Assembly: GCA_032716605.1 (NCBI GenBank)
Contig: CM064492.1
Location: 49,389,406-49,453,405, forward strand
Direction: 5' to 3'
Source of the DNA: Paralithodes platypus
Taxonomy: Eukaryota > Arthropoda > Malacostraca > Decapoda > Lithodidae
DNA length: 64,000 nt
Shown: positions 10,231-20,936 of the stretch, piece by piece
Layout: every line of letters starts with the position of its first letter
How positions within the stretch are numbered: the stretch's first letter is position 1
The notes under the pieces: generated by a model
Told to the model about the DNA's origin: nothing
Seen by the model: the letters and a program-made list of their open reading frames with translations, nothing else
The model's database searches: none
Translations under genes and position numbers: made by a program

Positions 10231-10631
10231 TTAAGGGGGTAGTATTCGCTTTTTCTGGACCCCCTTCTCCCTCATGTTTAGCATATTAGTGTTGAGGTTT
10301 TAAGACGTTTGTTCCGTTAGTTTGGCGATTTTGAGACATCTCGCCCAATTTTTGTTTATCAATATTAAGACCTTTCGTGCCTTTTAGGTGTCAATTTGTT
10401 CCTGGCGAGCGAAGCAAGACTCTAATTTTAGAAGGAACCGGCCTCTACCGAAAAATTTACAAATTTATCTTCGGCCTTCGGCCGGGACATTTTTCTACCG
10501 AAAAATGTAAACAAAATTCTTGAAAGAGAGTCTAGGGGTGATTTCCTAAGTTCGATGGAGATCTAGCGAGGAAACTGAAAAACATTAATAAATCAATATT
10601 TAGACCAAAAAAACAAGCACTACCCCCTTAA
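10231..10631 (+). mobile_element. MITE-1 copy
   Basis: TTAA-bounded, 401 bp. It has all the family blocks: CTGGACCCCCTTCTCCCTC, TTTTAAGACGTTTG, a mutated GCGAGCGAAGCAAGAC module, the CTTCGGCCTTCGGCCG hairpin, CTACCGAAAAATGTAAACAA and AGTTCGATGGAGATCTAGCG. Its right TTAA is also the left TTAA of the next MITE-3. Confidence 0.85.
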
Positions 10632-10841
10632 CCCCTTCTGTACCGGCGACGTCTTTTTCATTTTATTCTGGCTACAACTAACCGATGTTATTCAGCTTAG
10701 GAAGGATCTCTAGCAATTATAACGCTTCGAACCATCTCAATCAACCCCTTTAACTACCACAGATCTTTCCTAAGTTGCATAAAATCGTCTAAATATGGAT
10801 AGACAAAATATAACGGACGTCGCTGGTACAGAAAGGGTTGA
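10628..10841 (+). mobile_element. MITE-3 copy sharing TTAA with both neighbours
   Basis: 214-bp hairpin element with TTAACCCCTTCTGTACCGGC at the left and GGTACAGAAAGGGTTGA at the right (TTAA mutated to TTGA). Direct abutment to MITE-1 copies on both sides suggests insertion into an existing TTAA junction. Confidence 0.8.
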
Positions 10842-11210
10842 GGGGGGATGAGCGTATTTATTTGCTTATTTATTTATAATTTAATAATGTTATAGTTTCT
10901 TCCTTAGACCTTCAAGTTTAAAAAAAATAAATAAACAAAAAAATAAAAAAACACACACACACACACCTCAAGTCCCCCCTTCAAGAAAAATGTGTACCAT
11001 TTTTTCGATAGAAAAATATGATTACTACTATATTACAGACTCCCTATCACTCGTCAGGAAAAAATCGCCACCTAAATTGCACGAAAGGTCTTAATATTGA
11101 CAAGGAAATGGGGCGAAAGGTCTTAAAATCGCCAAATTAATGGGCTGGACATCTAAAAAGCTGAACATGAGGGAGAAAGAGGGCCAGAAAAAATAACTCT
11201 CTCTCCTTAA
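10838..11210 (-). mobile_element. MITE-1 copy, reverse orientation
   Basis: Read on the minus strand it has the same order of family blocks as the forward copies. On the plus strand: CTTCCTTAGACCTTCAAG, TTTTTCGATAGAAAAATATG, CTCCCTATCACTCGTCAGG and GGTCTTAATATTGACAAGG. A run of A with (AC)n sits inside it. Confidence 0.8.
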
Positions 11211-11245
11211 AGGCCGAGTTCTCCGGAGATCGGTTTCAATTAGCC

Positions 11246-11725
11246 TTAAGGGGTGATGGGTCGTTTTCCTGGACCCCTTTCGCTCTCATGTCACCAATTA
11301 GTTTGACGATTTTAAGGCGTTCGGCCTATTAGTTTGGCGATTTTAACACCTTTCGCCCCATTTCGTTGTCATTTTAAGACCATTCGTGCCATTTAGATGT
11401 CGACTTTTTCCTGGCGAGCGAGAGCGAGCCTGTAATTTAGTAGAAACTGGCCTTCGGCCTGGACATTTTTCTACCGAAAAATGTACAAATTTATCTTGAA
11501 GGGAGAAGCACTAGGGATTTTTTTTTTTTTTTTTTAAGCTTGATGGATTTCTAGGGAGCAAACTAAAAAAATATATATATAATAAATAATTCGGTGTGAG
11601 TATCCTAGGTTCGAGTCCTTGGAGTGCCACATGTATTTGTTGATTTAATTAATTGAGTTTAGAAGTGAAGTTGGGTGGTGAACAGAAGTATAAAAGGCCA
11701 ATACAAACAAGATAACCCCCCTTAA
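11246..11725 (+). mobile_element. MITE-1 copy with a nested tRNA-like segment
   Basis: TTAA-bounded. Standard blocks run to CTAGGGAGCAAACTAAAAAA, followed by an extra segment at about 11590-11690. That segment contains TAGGTTCGAGTCCTTGGAG and GTGCCACATG, matching the SINE at 8840-9390 in the opposite orientation. The element then closes with CCCCCCTTAA. Confidence 0.8.
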
Positions 11726-11937
11726 CCCCTTTTCTATCGGTAACATCTGTTTAACTTTACTCTGGCTACTATTAGGACGATTTTATTCAGTTTTACAAAG
11801 GCCTCCAGCAATTAACAGGCTTGGAACTATCTCACTTAGCCCTTTTTACTACCACAGATCCTTCTTAAACTGCACAAAATCCTCTAAATATAGCCATGAT
11901 AAAATTAAAAAGACGTCGCCGGTACAGAAGGGGTTAA
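11722..11937 (+). mobile_element. MITE-3 copy, 216 bp, well preserved
   Basis: TTAACCCCTTTTCTATCGG at the left and GACGTCGCCGGTACAGAAGG then GGTTAA at the right. Internal CCTCCAGCAATTAACAGG and CCACAGATCCTTCTTAAACT serve as the intact reference for the split copy at 8655. Shares its left TTAA with the preceding MITE-1. Confidence 0.85.
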
Positions 11938-11944
11938 AGCACAA

Positions 11945-12188
11945 CTTGAACAAATCGTTTGGAGGAAACTATACCCTGTTCGCAATAAGTAGGCGCAAAC
12001 TCTTGAACACCAACCTCTATAATTCACCAACGACTAGCGTAATCGAGTTCGTTTGGCTACCCTTTGGGAAGGGTCAGCCAGGGAATAGGTGTGGTAATTT
12101 ACAACCCCTTTGCTCTAGCCCTTTTTTGAGTTACAGAGGTTAGGATTCACGATTTCTGGCCGACCTATTTGGAACAGAGTATAGAATA
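11945..12188 (+). repeat. Dispersed repeat R5, copy 1
   Basis: About 230 bp shared with 15474-15691: ACTCTTGAACACCAACCTCTA, GGGAAGGGTCAGCCAGGGAAT, TTTGAGTTACAGAGGTTA and GATTTCTGGCC. No coding signal; origin unknown. It lies immediately before a degenerate MITE-like block, as the second copy does. Confidence 0.6.
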
Positions 12189-12521
12189 TAGAAGAAAAAT
12201 CGCTTTTAGCGTTAGCCTATTCGCTTTTTTTTTGGCTCCCCTTGTTTCACCCCATTATTTTAGCGATTTCAAGACGTTTCGACCTTAGCAAATAGTTTAC
12301 GGAACGCGATAGGAAGCCTGCAATATAGGAGACACCGCTATTTAGCCAATTTGTTTTGTTTAAATACAATATTTACACATTTGGCTTGGTGGTAGGTTTT
12401 TTTTTTTTTTTTTTTAACCTAGAAGGGGATCGGGGGTGGCATTGTTCTAGACTAGGGAGGAACAATGCTAAAACAAAATACTGCCACTATAAAAAACCTT
12501 TCAATATTAATAAAAAAAAAA

Positions 12522-12561
<40 letters not shown>

Positions 12562-12600
12562 CACACGCACGCACACACAGTCAGGCGAGGGTGATATGGG
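12189..12600. other. Degenerate MITE piece, poly-T and (AC)n
   Basis: 12195-12340 retains scraps of MITE-1/2 (TTCACCCCATTATTTTAGCG, TTTCAAGACGTTTCGACC). Then a T run at 12395-12416 and (AC)n at 12525-12556. No gene seen. Confidence 0.55.
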
Positions 12601-12601
12601 G

Positions 12602-13950
12602 TGAGAAAAAGGTAAAATAACAAGAGAAAAAGGGGGGATAAAGTGGTAAGCTAGTGAAGGGGGAGGAGTAAATAAAGTGGTAAGCTAGGGGAATAAAGGG
12701 GTAAGCTAGGGGAATAAAGTGGTAAGCTAGGGGGAATCAAGTGGTAAGCTAGGGGAAATAAAGGGGTAAGCTAGGGGAATAAAGTGGTAAGCTAGGGGGA
12801 ATTGAGTGGTAAGCTAGGAGTAATAGAGGTGAAAGCTAGGGGGAATAAAGTGGTAAGATAGGGAGGGAGATAAAGTGGCAAGCTAGGGAGGAGGAGGAAT
12901 AAAGTGGTAAGTTAGGGAGAGGGGGAGGGGGAGGAATTAATTGGTAAGTTAGGGAGAGGGGTAATAAAGTAGTAAGCTAGGGTTGGGGGAAGGAGAAATA
13001 AAGTGGTAAACTAGGGAGAGGGGCAGGAATAAAATAATATGTTAGGAAGGGGGGAATAAAGGGGTAAGTTAGGGAGGAGGGGATATACAGTATATTGATA
13101 AGCTAAGGGGAGCGGGGGAGAGGAGGAGGAATAAAGTGGTAAGTTAGGGAGGGGGGAGAGGAATAAGTGGTAAGTTAGGGAGGGGGAGAAATAAGTGGTA
13201 AATTATGGAGGGGCAGGAATAAAGTGGTAAGTTAGCGAGCCGGGAGGACTACCCTCGTAAGCTAGGGACGGGGGAAGCGAGGAGGAATAAAGTGGGAAGT
13301 TAGGGAGGGGGAGGGGAGGATTAAAGTGGTAAGTTAGGGAGGGGGGAGGAATAAATTGGTAAGTTAGGGTGGGAGAGGAATAAAGTGGTAAACTAGGGAG
13401 GGGGGAAGGGGGTGAGGAATAAATTGGTAAGTTAGGGTGGGGGGAGGAATAAAGTGGTAAATAAGGGAGGGGAGGAAGAATAAAGTGATAAGCTAGGAAG
13501 AGGGGGGAAGGGGAGGAGGAATAAAGTGGTAAGCTGGGGAGAGGGAGAGGAATACAGTGGTAAGCTAGGGAGGGGATAATAAATGGGTAAGCTACGGAGG
13601 GGGGCGGGGGAAATCAAGTGGTAAGTTAGGGGGGAGGGGAATAAAGTGGTAAGCTAGGGAGGGAGGGGGGTAATAAAGTGGTAAGCTACGGAGAGGGGAA
13701 AGGGAAAATAAAGTGGTAAACTAGGGAGAGGGGGCAAGAACAAAATGGTACGTTAGGGAGGGGTAAGGGGAGTAGCTGAAGAAAGGGGTAAGCTAGGGAT
13801 TGGGGGAGAGGAATAAAGTGGTAAGCTAGGGAGGGGGAGATATGAGAAATATAGGGGTAAGCCAGGGACAGGGGGAGTTAAAGGGTAAGATAGGGTGGTG
13901 GGGAGAGGAGGGGAATAAAAGGTTAAGCTAGGGAGGGAGAGGAGAGGAGG
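12602..13950. repeat. G-rich minisatellite, about 1.35 kb
   Basis: About 40 irregular units (roughly 22-45 bp) sharing a core AATAAAGTGGTAAGCTAGGG, or the variant AAGTTAGGG, followed by a variable G/GA-rich spacer such as GAGGGGGAGGA. The plus strand is strongly purine-rich, with many runs of three to six G, so G-quadruplex formation is plausible. Unit length varies mainly in the G-rich spacer. Confidence 0.85.
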
Positions 13951-14101
13951 AGGAGGGGAAGGGGGCCGAAGTGGGAGGGTCCGCGGCCTTTATGGCAAAC
14001 ATAGGGGGCCGCAAGATAATAAGGTTCCGGCCTCCCGCGACACAAACGGCCGCTCCGGAATTGTTCATGTAAATAACGCTATTGTTTATCGTGTGTGTGT
14101 G

Positions 14102-14132
<31 letters not shown>

Positions 14133-14620
14133 TTTTTTTTTTTCCTATGTGTATGAGGGAGACACTCTGACAAAGGGCAAAAGTGTGTGAATGTCTGAAT
14201 AGAATAAAATATATTAGATTATTGTTGTTATAATTGTATGTGGGATATATAGGCGTGTGTGTATGTGTGATTATTTGTGTTGGGAGTGAGTGTGTTTGTG
14301 TGTGTGAGCGTGTGTGTGAGGTGCGAGTGTTTGTGTATGTGTGTGGAAGCATGTATTACTACGATGTGTGTGTGCGTCAAGAAAAAAACAACAAAAAAGT
14401 ATGTGTGTGTAGAAATATATTGGGCCCAACGGATAAAACCGAGCAAAATATAGAGTAAAAAAGAAGTTTGGAAAATACCCTAGTGAAATGTTGTGAATGT
14501 GAGGAGGGAGAGACAACGGACTTTATTTTTCATTTTAGTATTAATCCTTTCGGTACTGTAACGCCTTTATTGGGGACGATTTTATTTTTCATTTATATTT
14601 GTCTACTATTATATATATAC

Positions 14621-14622
<2 letters not shown>
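13951..14622. other. Intergenic with GT/T tracts
   Basis: (GT)n at 14091-14115 is fused to 28 T (14116-14143), and GT-rich sequence runs to about 14410. Open frames in this interval are products of GT/CA repetition. No gene recognised. Confidence 0.6.
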
Positions 14623-15473
<851 letters not shown>

Positions 15474-15691
15474 CTATACCCTGTACCAAGTAATTAGGCC
15501 AAAACTCTTGAACATTAACCTCTATAACTCACAAGCGACTGGAATAATCAAGCTAATATTTCTACCATTCGGGAAGGGTCAGTCAGAGAATAGGTTTGGA
15601 AATTAACAGCCAATTTGCTCTGGCCCTTTTTGAGTTACAGAGGTTATGGTTCGCGATTTCTGGCCAACCAATTTGGAACAGGATATAGTAA
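15474..15691 (+). repeat. Dispersed repeat R5, copy 2
   Basis: Matches 11945-12188 over most of its length (CTCTTGAACATTAACCTCTA, CGGGAAGGGTCAGTCAGAGA, TTTTTGAGTTACAGAGGTTA). It ends about 10 bp before a MITE-2. Confidence 0.6.
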
Positions 15692-15701
15692 CTAGCCTAC
15701 T

Positions 15702-16069
15702 TTAAGGGGGGGTCACAGTTTTTTGTTCTCTCTTTCTCTGGCTTGTATCTATTCGGCCCCATTCAGCCTACCGTTTTAAGACATTTACTCCCATCGAGGT
15801 GTTGATTTTTTCCTGGCGAGTGGTAGCGAGCCAGCATATTTTGTTTAAAGTTTTTGACAGCAGGCTAAATTTGTAAATTTTTCGATAGAAACATGTCTCC
15901 GGCGAAGCCGGATTTCTCCATATAATGCTGGTTCGCTATCGCTCACCAGGAATAAATTGACACCTGGATGGGGATAAACGTCCTAAAACAGTAGGCTGAA
16001 TGGGGCCGAATGGATACAAGCCATACAAAGAGAAACTGAGATAAAAAAACAAAAGTGACCCCCCCTTAA
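15702..16069 (+). mobile_element. MITE-2 copy
   Basis: TTAA-bounded, 368 bp, largely palindromic. Left arm TTAAGGGGGGTCAC, CTGGCTTGTATCTATTCGG and TTTTTTCCTGGCGAG. The right arm mirrors these with GCTCACCAGGAATAAATTGA, CAGTAGGCTGAATGGGGCC and GTGACCCCCCCTTAA. The centre holds TCTCCGGCGAAGCCGGA. Confidence 0.85.
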
Positions 16070-16860
16070 CTAACCCACGTCAATGAAAGAAGGAAAGGCA
16101 TAGAGAAAAATATATAATTATGTTCTCTAGGGTGCAATATTGAGAGAGAGAAGAAAGAAGATGCAAAAGTAAAGACGAAATGAAGGAGTGAAGCAAAAAG
16201 AAGAAATGATGGATAAGAAAAAAGAAGAACTGTAAAGAAGACATGAGAGTGAAACAGAAGAACTGAAACAAAGACAGGAGAGTGAATAAAGAAGAACAGA
16301 TGAACAAAGAGAGTGAAGAAAAACGAAAAAAGTAAAGATGAAAGAGAGAGCGAAGATAATTAATAAAAGGGAAATAAGAAATGGAAGTGAAGAAAATACC
16401 ATGACTGAAATGAGAGAATGAAAAAGACCATTGTACTCAATTTAGACAATACACACATAAATAGACCATTTGCGAGTAAGGAAGTTGGAGCTGTAGGCAT
16501 CGATATTTAGCAGAATTGCCAGTTAATACCGGGGTAGAGGAAATGAGTATAGAGGATTGGGAAGATAAAGCAGAAACCATTTTCCCATTAATGGAAAGAA
16601 AGATGAAGCATACCCAGTGTTCTCGTTGTAGATAGATAGTCATATTTTTACTTCATACACATATATAAAACTTATGCTTTCTACATATTGGTTAAACAAG
16701 ATAGATAGATAGATAGATAGATAGACACATTTAGGCAGGATAGTAGATAATATTGGAGGAATTCAGAGTCAAACGAAATACATAAAAGATGACGAAAAGA
16801 AAGTATATACGAAGAACATGAAAACAGAAAAATAAACTATAGGCGAGAGAGAAGAAAATA
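16070..16860. other. Purine-rich intergenic sequence, no gene seen
   Basis: 16080-16420 is A/G-rich with GAAGAA-like words. 16430-16690 is ordinary sequence. (ATAG)n sits at 16700-16726. Opposite-strand Ser/Leu/Phe-rich frames only mirror the purine bias. Confidence 0.6.
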
Positions 16861-17800
16861 TTGGATTGGCGAGACGTGCCAAAGAGAATGGATGAGGAAC
16901 GAGCAGAGGTGTGAAACAGACAGCCAACGATAATGGAAGAGGAAAGTTAGGAAGGGGAAGGAAGAGAGAGAGAGAGAGAGAGGGAAAGAAGGAAGGAAGT
17001 AGGAAGGGAGGAAAGAAGAATAGAGGAAGGATGGAGGAAGGATGAGGGAGACAGAGAGGAAATGGAAGGAAGGGGAAGGGAAGGGAAGGGAAGGGAGGGA
17101 GGAGGAGAGAAGAAGGAAGAAAGGAAGAAGAGAAAGGAGAGGGAAGGAGAAAGTATAAGGAAAGGGAAGTGAAGGAAGAGAGACTGGCCAAAGATAATGG
17201 ATGAGGATGTTTGTATGAAACAAACAGCCAACGATAATGGAAGAGATAAGTTAGGATGAAGAAGGGAGGGAGGAAAGAGCAAAGCAGGAGAAATGGAGGA
17301 AGGATGAGGGAGACAGGGAGAGAGAATGAAAGGAAGTGTGGAGGTGAGAAGAAGGAAGAAAGGAGGGTGGAGGAACAGAGGAAGGATGAGGGAGAGGGGG
17401 AGTGAGGAAGGAAGGGAGGGAGGCAAGAGGGTGGAGGAAGGGAGAGAGGGAGGGGAAAAGAAGTAACAACAAAAAATTGAAGGAAGAAAGGAAGGAGAGA
17501 CTGGCAGAAGAGAATGGATGAGGAACGAGAACAGGTATGAAACAGACAACCAACGATAATGGACAAGGTAAGTTAGGAAGGGGAAGGAAGGGAGAGAGAA
17601 TATGAAGATGGGAAGAGAGAAGGTGGAAGAATGGAGGGAGAATGAGGGAGACAGGGAGCAAGGAAGGAAGGAAAGGAGGGAGGACAGAATAAAAATTGAA
17701 GGAGGGGATGGAGAGAGGTATTAAGGTGGAAGAATGGAGAGAGGATGAGAGATAAAGGAAGGGGGGGGGGAGAAAAGAGGGAAGGAAGAAAGAAAGGGAC
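16861..17800. repeat. Polypurine long-unit tandem repeat, three units of about 305-320 bp
   Basis: A core of about 85 bp recurs at 16871, 17181 and 17497: GACTGGCCAAAGATAATGGA, GAGGAACGAG, then ACAGACAGCCAACGATAATG and GGTAAGTTAGGAAGG. Each core is followed by 200 bp or more of GGAAGG/GAGGGA polypurine sequence. The distances between the CCAACGATAATGG marks are about 304 and 322 bp. Long opposite-strand Pro/Ser/Leu frames follow from the pyrimidine-rich complement. Confidence 0.75.
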
Positions 17801-18310
17801 ACAAGGATACACATTATATTCATATATAAATCCCAGTGGGCTATCTATGTATACAGACACAAAAGTTGTGATACAAAACTTGAAATAATAAAGCGCAAAC
17901 ATATGCCAGATAAGCAAAGTACAGAAGAAACATGAACTTTTATATGAGTGTCCGTAGGTAAAAAAAAAAAAAAAAAACGGGAAAAAACCCGGCATATTGT
18001 CTAAACTGGAGCTGCTTCGCCTGTGACCATACGCGCGACCTCCTTATTATAAAATATTCCCAGTAAACAACTAGTCCAGTACGCGTTCTTGACAATACTT
18101 CCTTTTCTTAGCGCCTTTCCTTCCTCCTCTCTTCATTAACTCTTTCCTTAACCCTTTCAGTATATAAACTTTGTATAATGTAAATATACTGTTAAAATGA
18201 ACGCTTGATTGTAACATAAATAAAACATATACTACTTATCTATTGCTTACTTGTTCAAATTTAAACACAAATTATTTAAACACTTTATATGTATATAAAT
18301 CTTGTTACAA
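17801..18310. other. AT-rich intergenic, no gene seen
   Basis: Contains a 17-A run near 17960 and otherwise unremarkable AT-rich sequence up to the TTAA at 18311. Confidence 0.5.
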
Positions 18311-19951
18311 TTAAGGGGGGAAGGTAAATTTTGTTGTCGATGTTTTCATTTACAGTATACAGTATATTATTTTCATTTACAGTATACAGTATATTATTTT
18401 CATTTACAGTATACAGTATATTATTTTCATTTACAGTATACAGTATATTATTTTCATTTACAGTATACAGTATATTATTTTCATTTACAGTATACAGTAT
18501 ATTATTTTCAGTATACAGTATATTATTTTCATTTACAGTATACAGTATATTATTTTCAGTATACAGTATATTATTTTCATTTACAGTATACAGTATATTT
18601 TCATTTACAGTATACAGTATATTATTTTCATTTACAGTATACAGTATATTATTTTCAGTATACAGTATATTATTTTCATTTACAGTATACAGTATATTAT
18701 TTTCAGTATACAGTATATTATTTTCATTTACAGTATACAGTATATTATTTTCATTTACAGTATACAGTATATTATTCAGTATACAGTATATTTTCATTTA
18801 CAGTATACAGTATATTATTTTCATTTACAGTATACAGTATATTATTTTCATTTACAGTATACAGTATATTATTTTCATTTACAGTATACAGTATATTATT
18901 TTCATTTACAGTATACAGTATATTATTTTCAGTATACAGTATATTATTTTCATTTACAGTATACAGTATATTATTTTCAGTATACAGTATATTATTTTCA
19001 TTTACAGTATACAGTATATTATTTTCATTTACAGTATACAGTATATTATTTTCATTTACAGTATACAGTATATTATTTTCAGTATACAGTATATTATTTT
19101 CATTTACAGTATACAGTATATTATTTTCAGTATACAGTATATTATTTTCATTTACAGTATACAGTATATTATTTTCATTTACAGTATACAGTATATTATT
19201 TTCATTTACAGTATACAGTATATTATTTTCAGTATACAGTATATTCATTTACAGTATACAGTATATTATTTTCAGTATACAGTATATTATTTTCATTTAC
19301 AGTATACAGTATATTATTTTCATTTACAGTATACAGTATATTATTTTCATTTACAGTATACAGTATATTATTTTCAGTATACAGTATATTATTTTCATTT
19401 ACAGTATACAGTATATTATTTTCAGTATACAGTATATTATTTTCATTTACAGTATACAGTATATTATTTTCATTTACAGTATACAGTATATTATTTTCAT
19501 TTACAGTATACAGTATACTATTTCATTTACAGTATACAGTATATTATTTTCATTTACAGTATACAGTATATTATTTTCATTTACAGTATACAGTATATTA
19601 TTTTCATTTACAGTATACAGTATATTATTTTTTTAAGTTTCACCCCTAGACCTCCAATAAACTTAAAAAAACAATTCCATTAGATCCCCTTTCTAGATTA
19701 TTTTGTACATTTTTCGGTGGAAAAATGTCCCGGCCAAAAGCCGATTCCTCCTAAAATTACAGGCTCACTATCGTTCGCCAGGAAAAAAAGCGACACCTAA
19801 ATAGTCCGAAAGGTCTTAATATTGACAAGGAAATGGGGGGGAAGGTCTTAAAATCGACAAACTAATGGAACCAACATCTTACAATCTCAAAACTAGTGGG
19901 GCTAAACATTAGGGAGAATGGGGTCCAGAAAAACGGTCTACCTCCCCTTAA
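18311..19951 (-). mobile_element. MITE-1 copy (reverse) expanded by an internal tandem array
   Basis: TTAAGGGGGG with GTCGATGTTTTCAT at 18311-18350, and the reverse-orientation MITE-1 body at 19636-19951 (CCCCTAGACCTCCAATAAAC, TGTACATTTTTCGGTGG, CTCACTATCGTTCGCCAGG, closing CTCCCCTTAA). The forward copy at 61048 shows the same two segments only about 30 bp apart, so the array between them arose inside the element. Confidence 0.8.
18344..19635. repeat. 27-bp/21-bp tandem array, about 1.29 kb, with higher-order structure
   Basis: The long unit (L, 27 bp) is TTTTCATTTACAGTATACAG plus TATATTA. The short unit (S, 21 bp) lacks ATTTAC. About 50 units are present. Much of the array follows the order L-L-L-S-L-S, giving a roughly 150-bp higher-order repeat; isolated units have lost a few bases (near 18595, 18775 and 19245). 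Both unit lengths are multiples of three, so two 440-450-codon frames run through the array. They have no sign of protein function. Confidence 0.92.
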
Positions 19952-20203
19952 TTTCCTTTGAGAGGATTGGTGGGTGGAGAGAGAGCCTTTTGCGATACTA
20001 TTCTATTTCTTCTACTCTGTCCAGTCTACTACCTCACACTGAGCATAAAGTCTGTATAGTCCTTGAATTGATGGAACACACACACACACTTTCACTCTTT
20101 TAAACACACTCTCTCTCTCTTTCTCTAACACACAAACATACTCTCTGCTCTCTCACTGGTGTAACTGTCTGCCGTCTATCTACCCCCCCCCCCCCCCTCC
20201 CCC

Positions 20204-20241
<38 letters not shown>

Positions 20242-20499
20242 GGTATCTGACTGTCAACTATTTAAGCCCCCTCTACCACTCTATTATTATGTCTCTCATA
20301 TTGATATCTGTTTGTCGTATATCTAAGCTCTCTCTCTCTCTCTACCCCCAATATGGCCCACAGTCCTTAACCTTGGCAATTCTCGGCCGCGTCTTATTAT
20401 GGCACCCGGAAGCCAATAGATTCCGTCCTGGCACCACCATTCCTTTCTGGCGCCGGGCTGGAGTTTTGGTTGTTTTACTTGTACTATAAACTTATCTTA
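19952..20499. other. Intergenic with CT and C tracts
   Basis: (AC)n near 20078, a C run at 20184-20200 and (CT)n at 20208-20236 and 20332-20342. No gene seen. Confidence 0.55.
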
Positions 20500-20860
20500 T
20501 TTACTTGGTTATGGCTTTTATCTTTTGTATATATTGTTTGTGTACCTTGGTGTCTCTTTTCTCTATAAATCATGCATCTTGGTCTCTCTCTTTTTCTTTA
20601 TCGTTCTTGCATGTTGGTCTCTTTTTTGTCTTTATATTTTTTGCACTTTACGCTCTCTTTTATTTTAACTGTCTTGCACCTTGGTCTCTTTATTCGTCAT
20701 CCTTCTTGTATCTTGGTCTCTCTGTTTCTTTTTATTTCTTGCATCTTGTTCTCTCTCTTTCAATATCTTTCTTTCACCTTGGGCTCTCTATTCTTTATCT
20801 TTCTTGCTCCCTGGTCTCTATTTCTTGCACCTTGGTCTTTTTTATGTATATATTTCTTGC
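20500..20860. repeat. Pyrimidine-rich minisatellite with CTTGCACCTTGGTCTCT units
   Basis: About nine imperfect units of roughly 33-45 bp, each with TTGCACCTTGGTCTCT (variants GCATCTTGGTCTC and GCTCCCTGGTCTC) followed by T-rich sequence. It ends exactly where the 5' repeat of the RTE-like element starts (20861). Frames across it are artefacts. Confidence 0.7.
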
Positions 20861-20936
20861 ACCTGGGAGGCTGGGAGAGGAGGCTGCTGTAGGTTCAGTG
20901 GAGAAGGGGTGGGAGAAGGTTGTTAGCTCTTCGGCA
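20861..20936 (+). repeat. 76-bp direct repeat at the 5' side of the RTE-like element
   Basis: ACCTGGGAGGCTGGGAGAGG through GCTCTTCGGCA. It matches 24086-24161 with a single difference (AGG/ATG near 20891/24116). It could be the true 5' end of the element or a long target-site duplication. Confidence 0.8.

Noticed and set aside
16080..17995. Long Ser/Leu/Pro frames on the minus strand
   Set aside because: They follow from the polypurine tandem repeat; composition is fully explained by pyrimidine bias.
18302..19683. Two reading frames of about 445 codons
   Set aside because: They run through a tandem array whose units (27 and 21 bp) are multiples of three; the peptides are simple repeats such as FHLQYTVYY with no other protein character.
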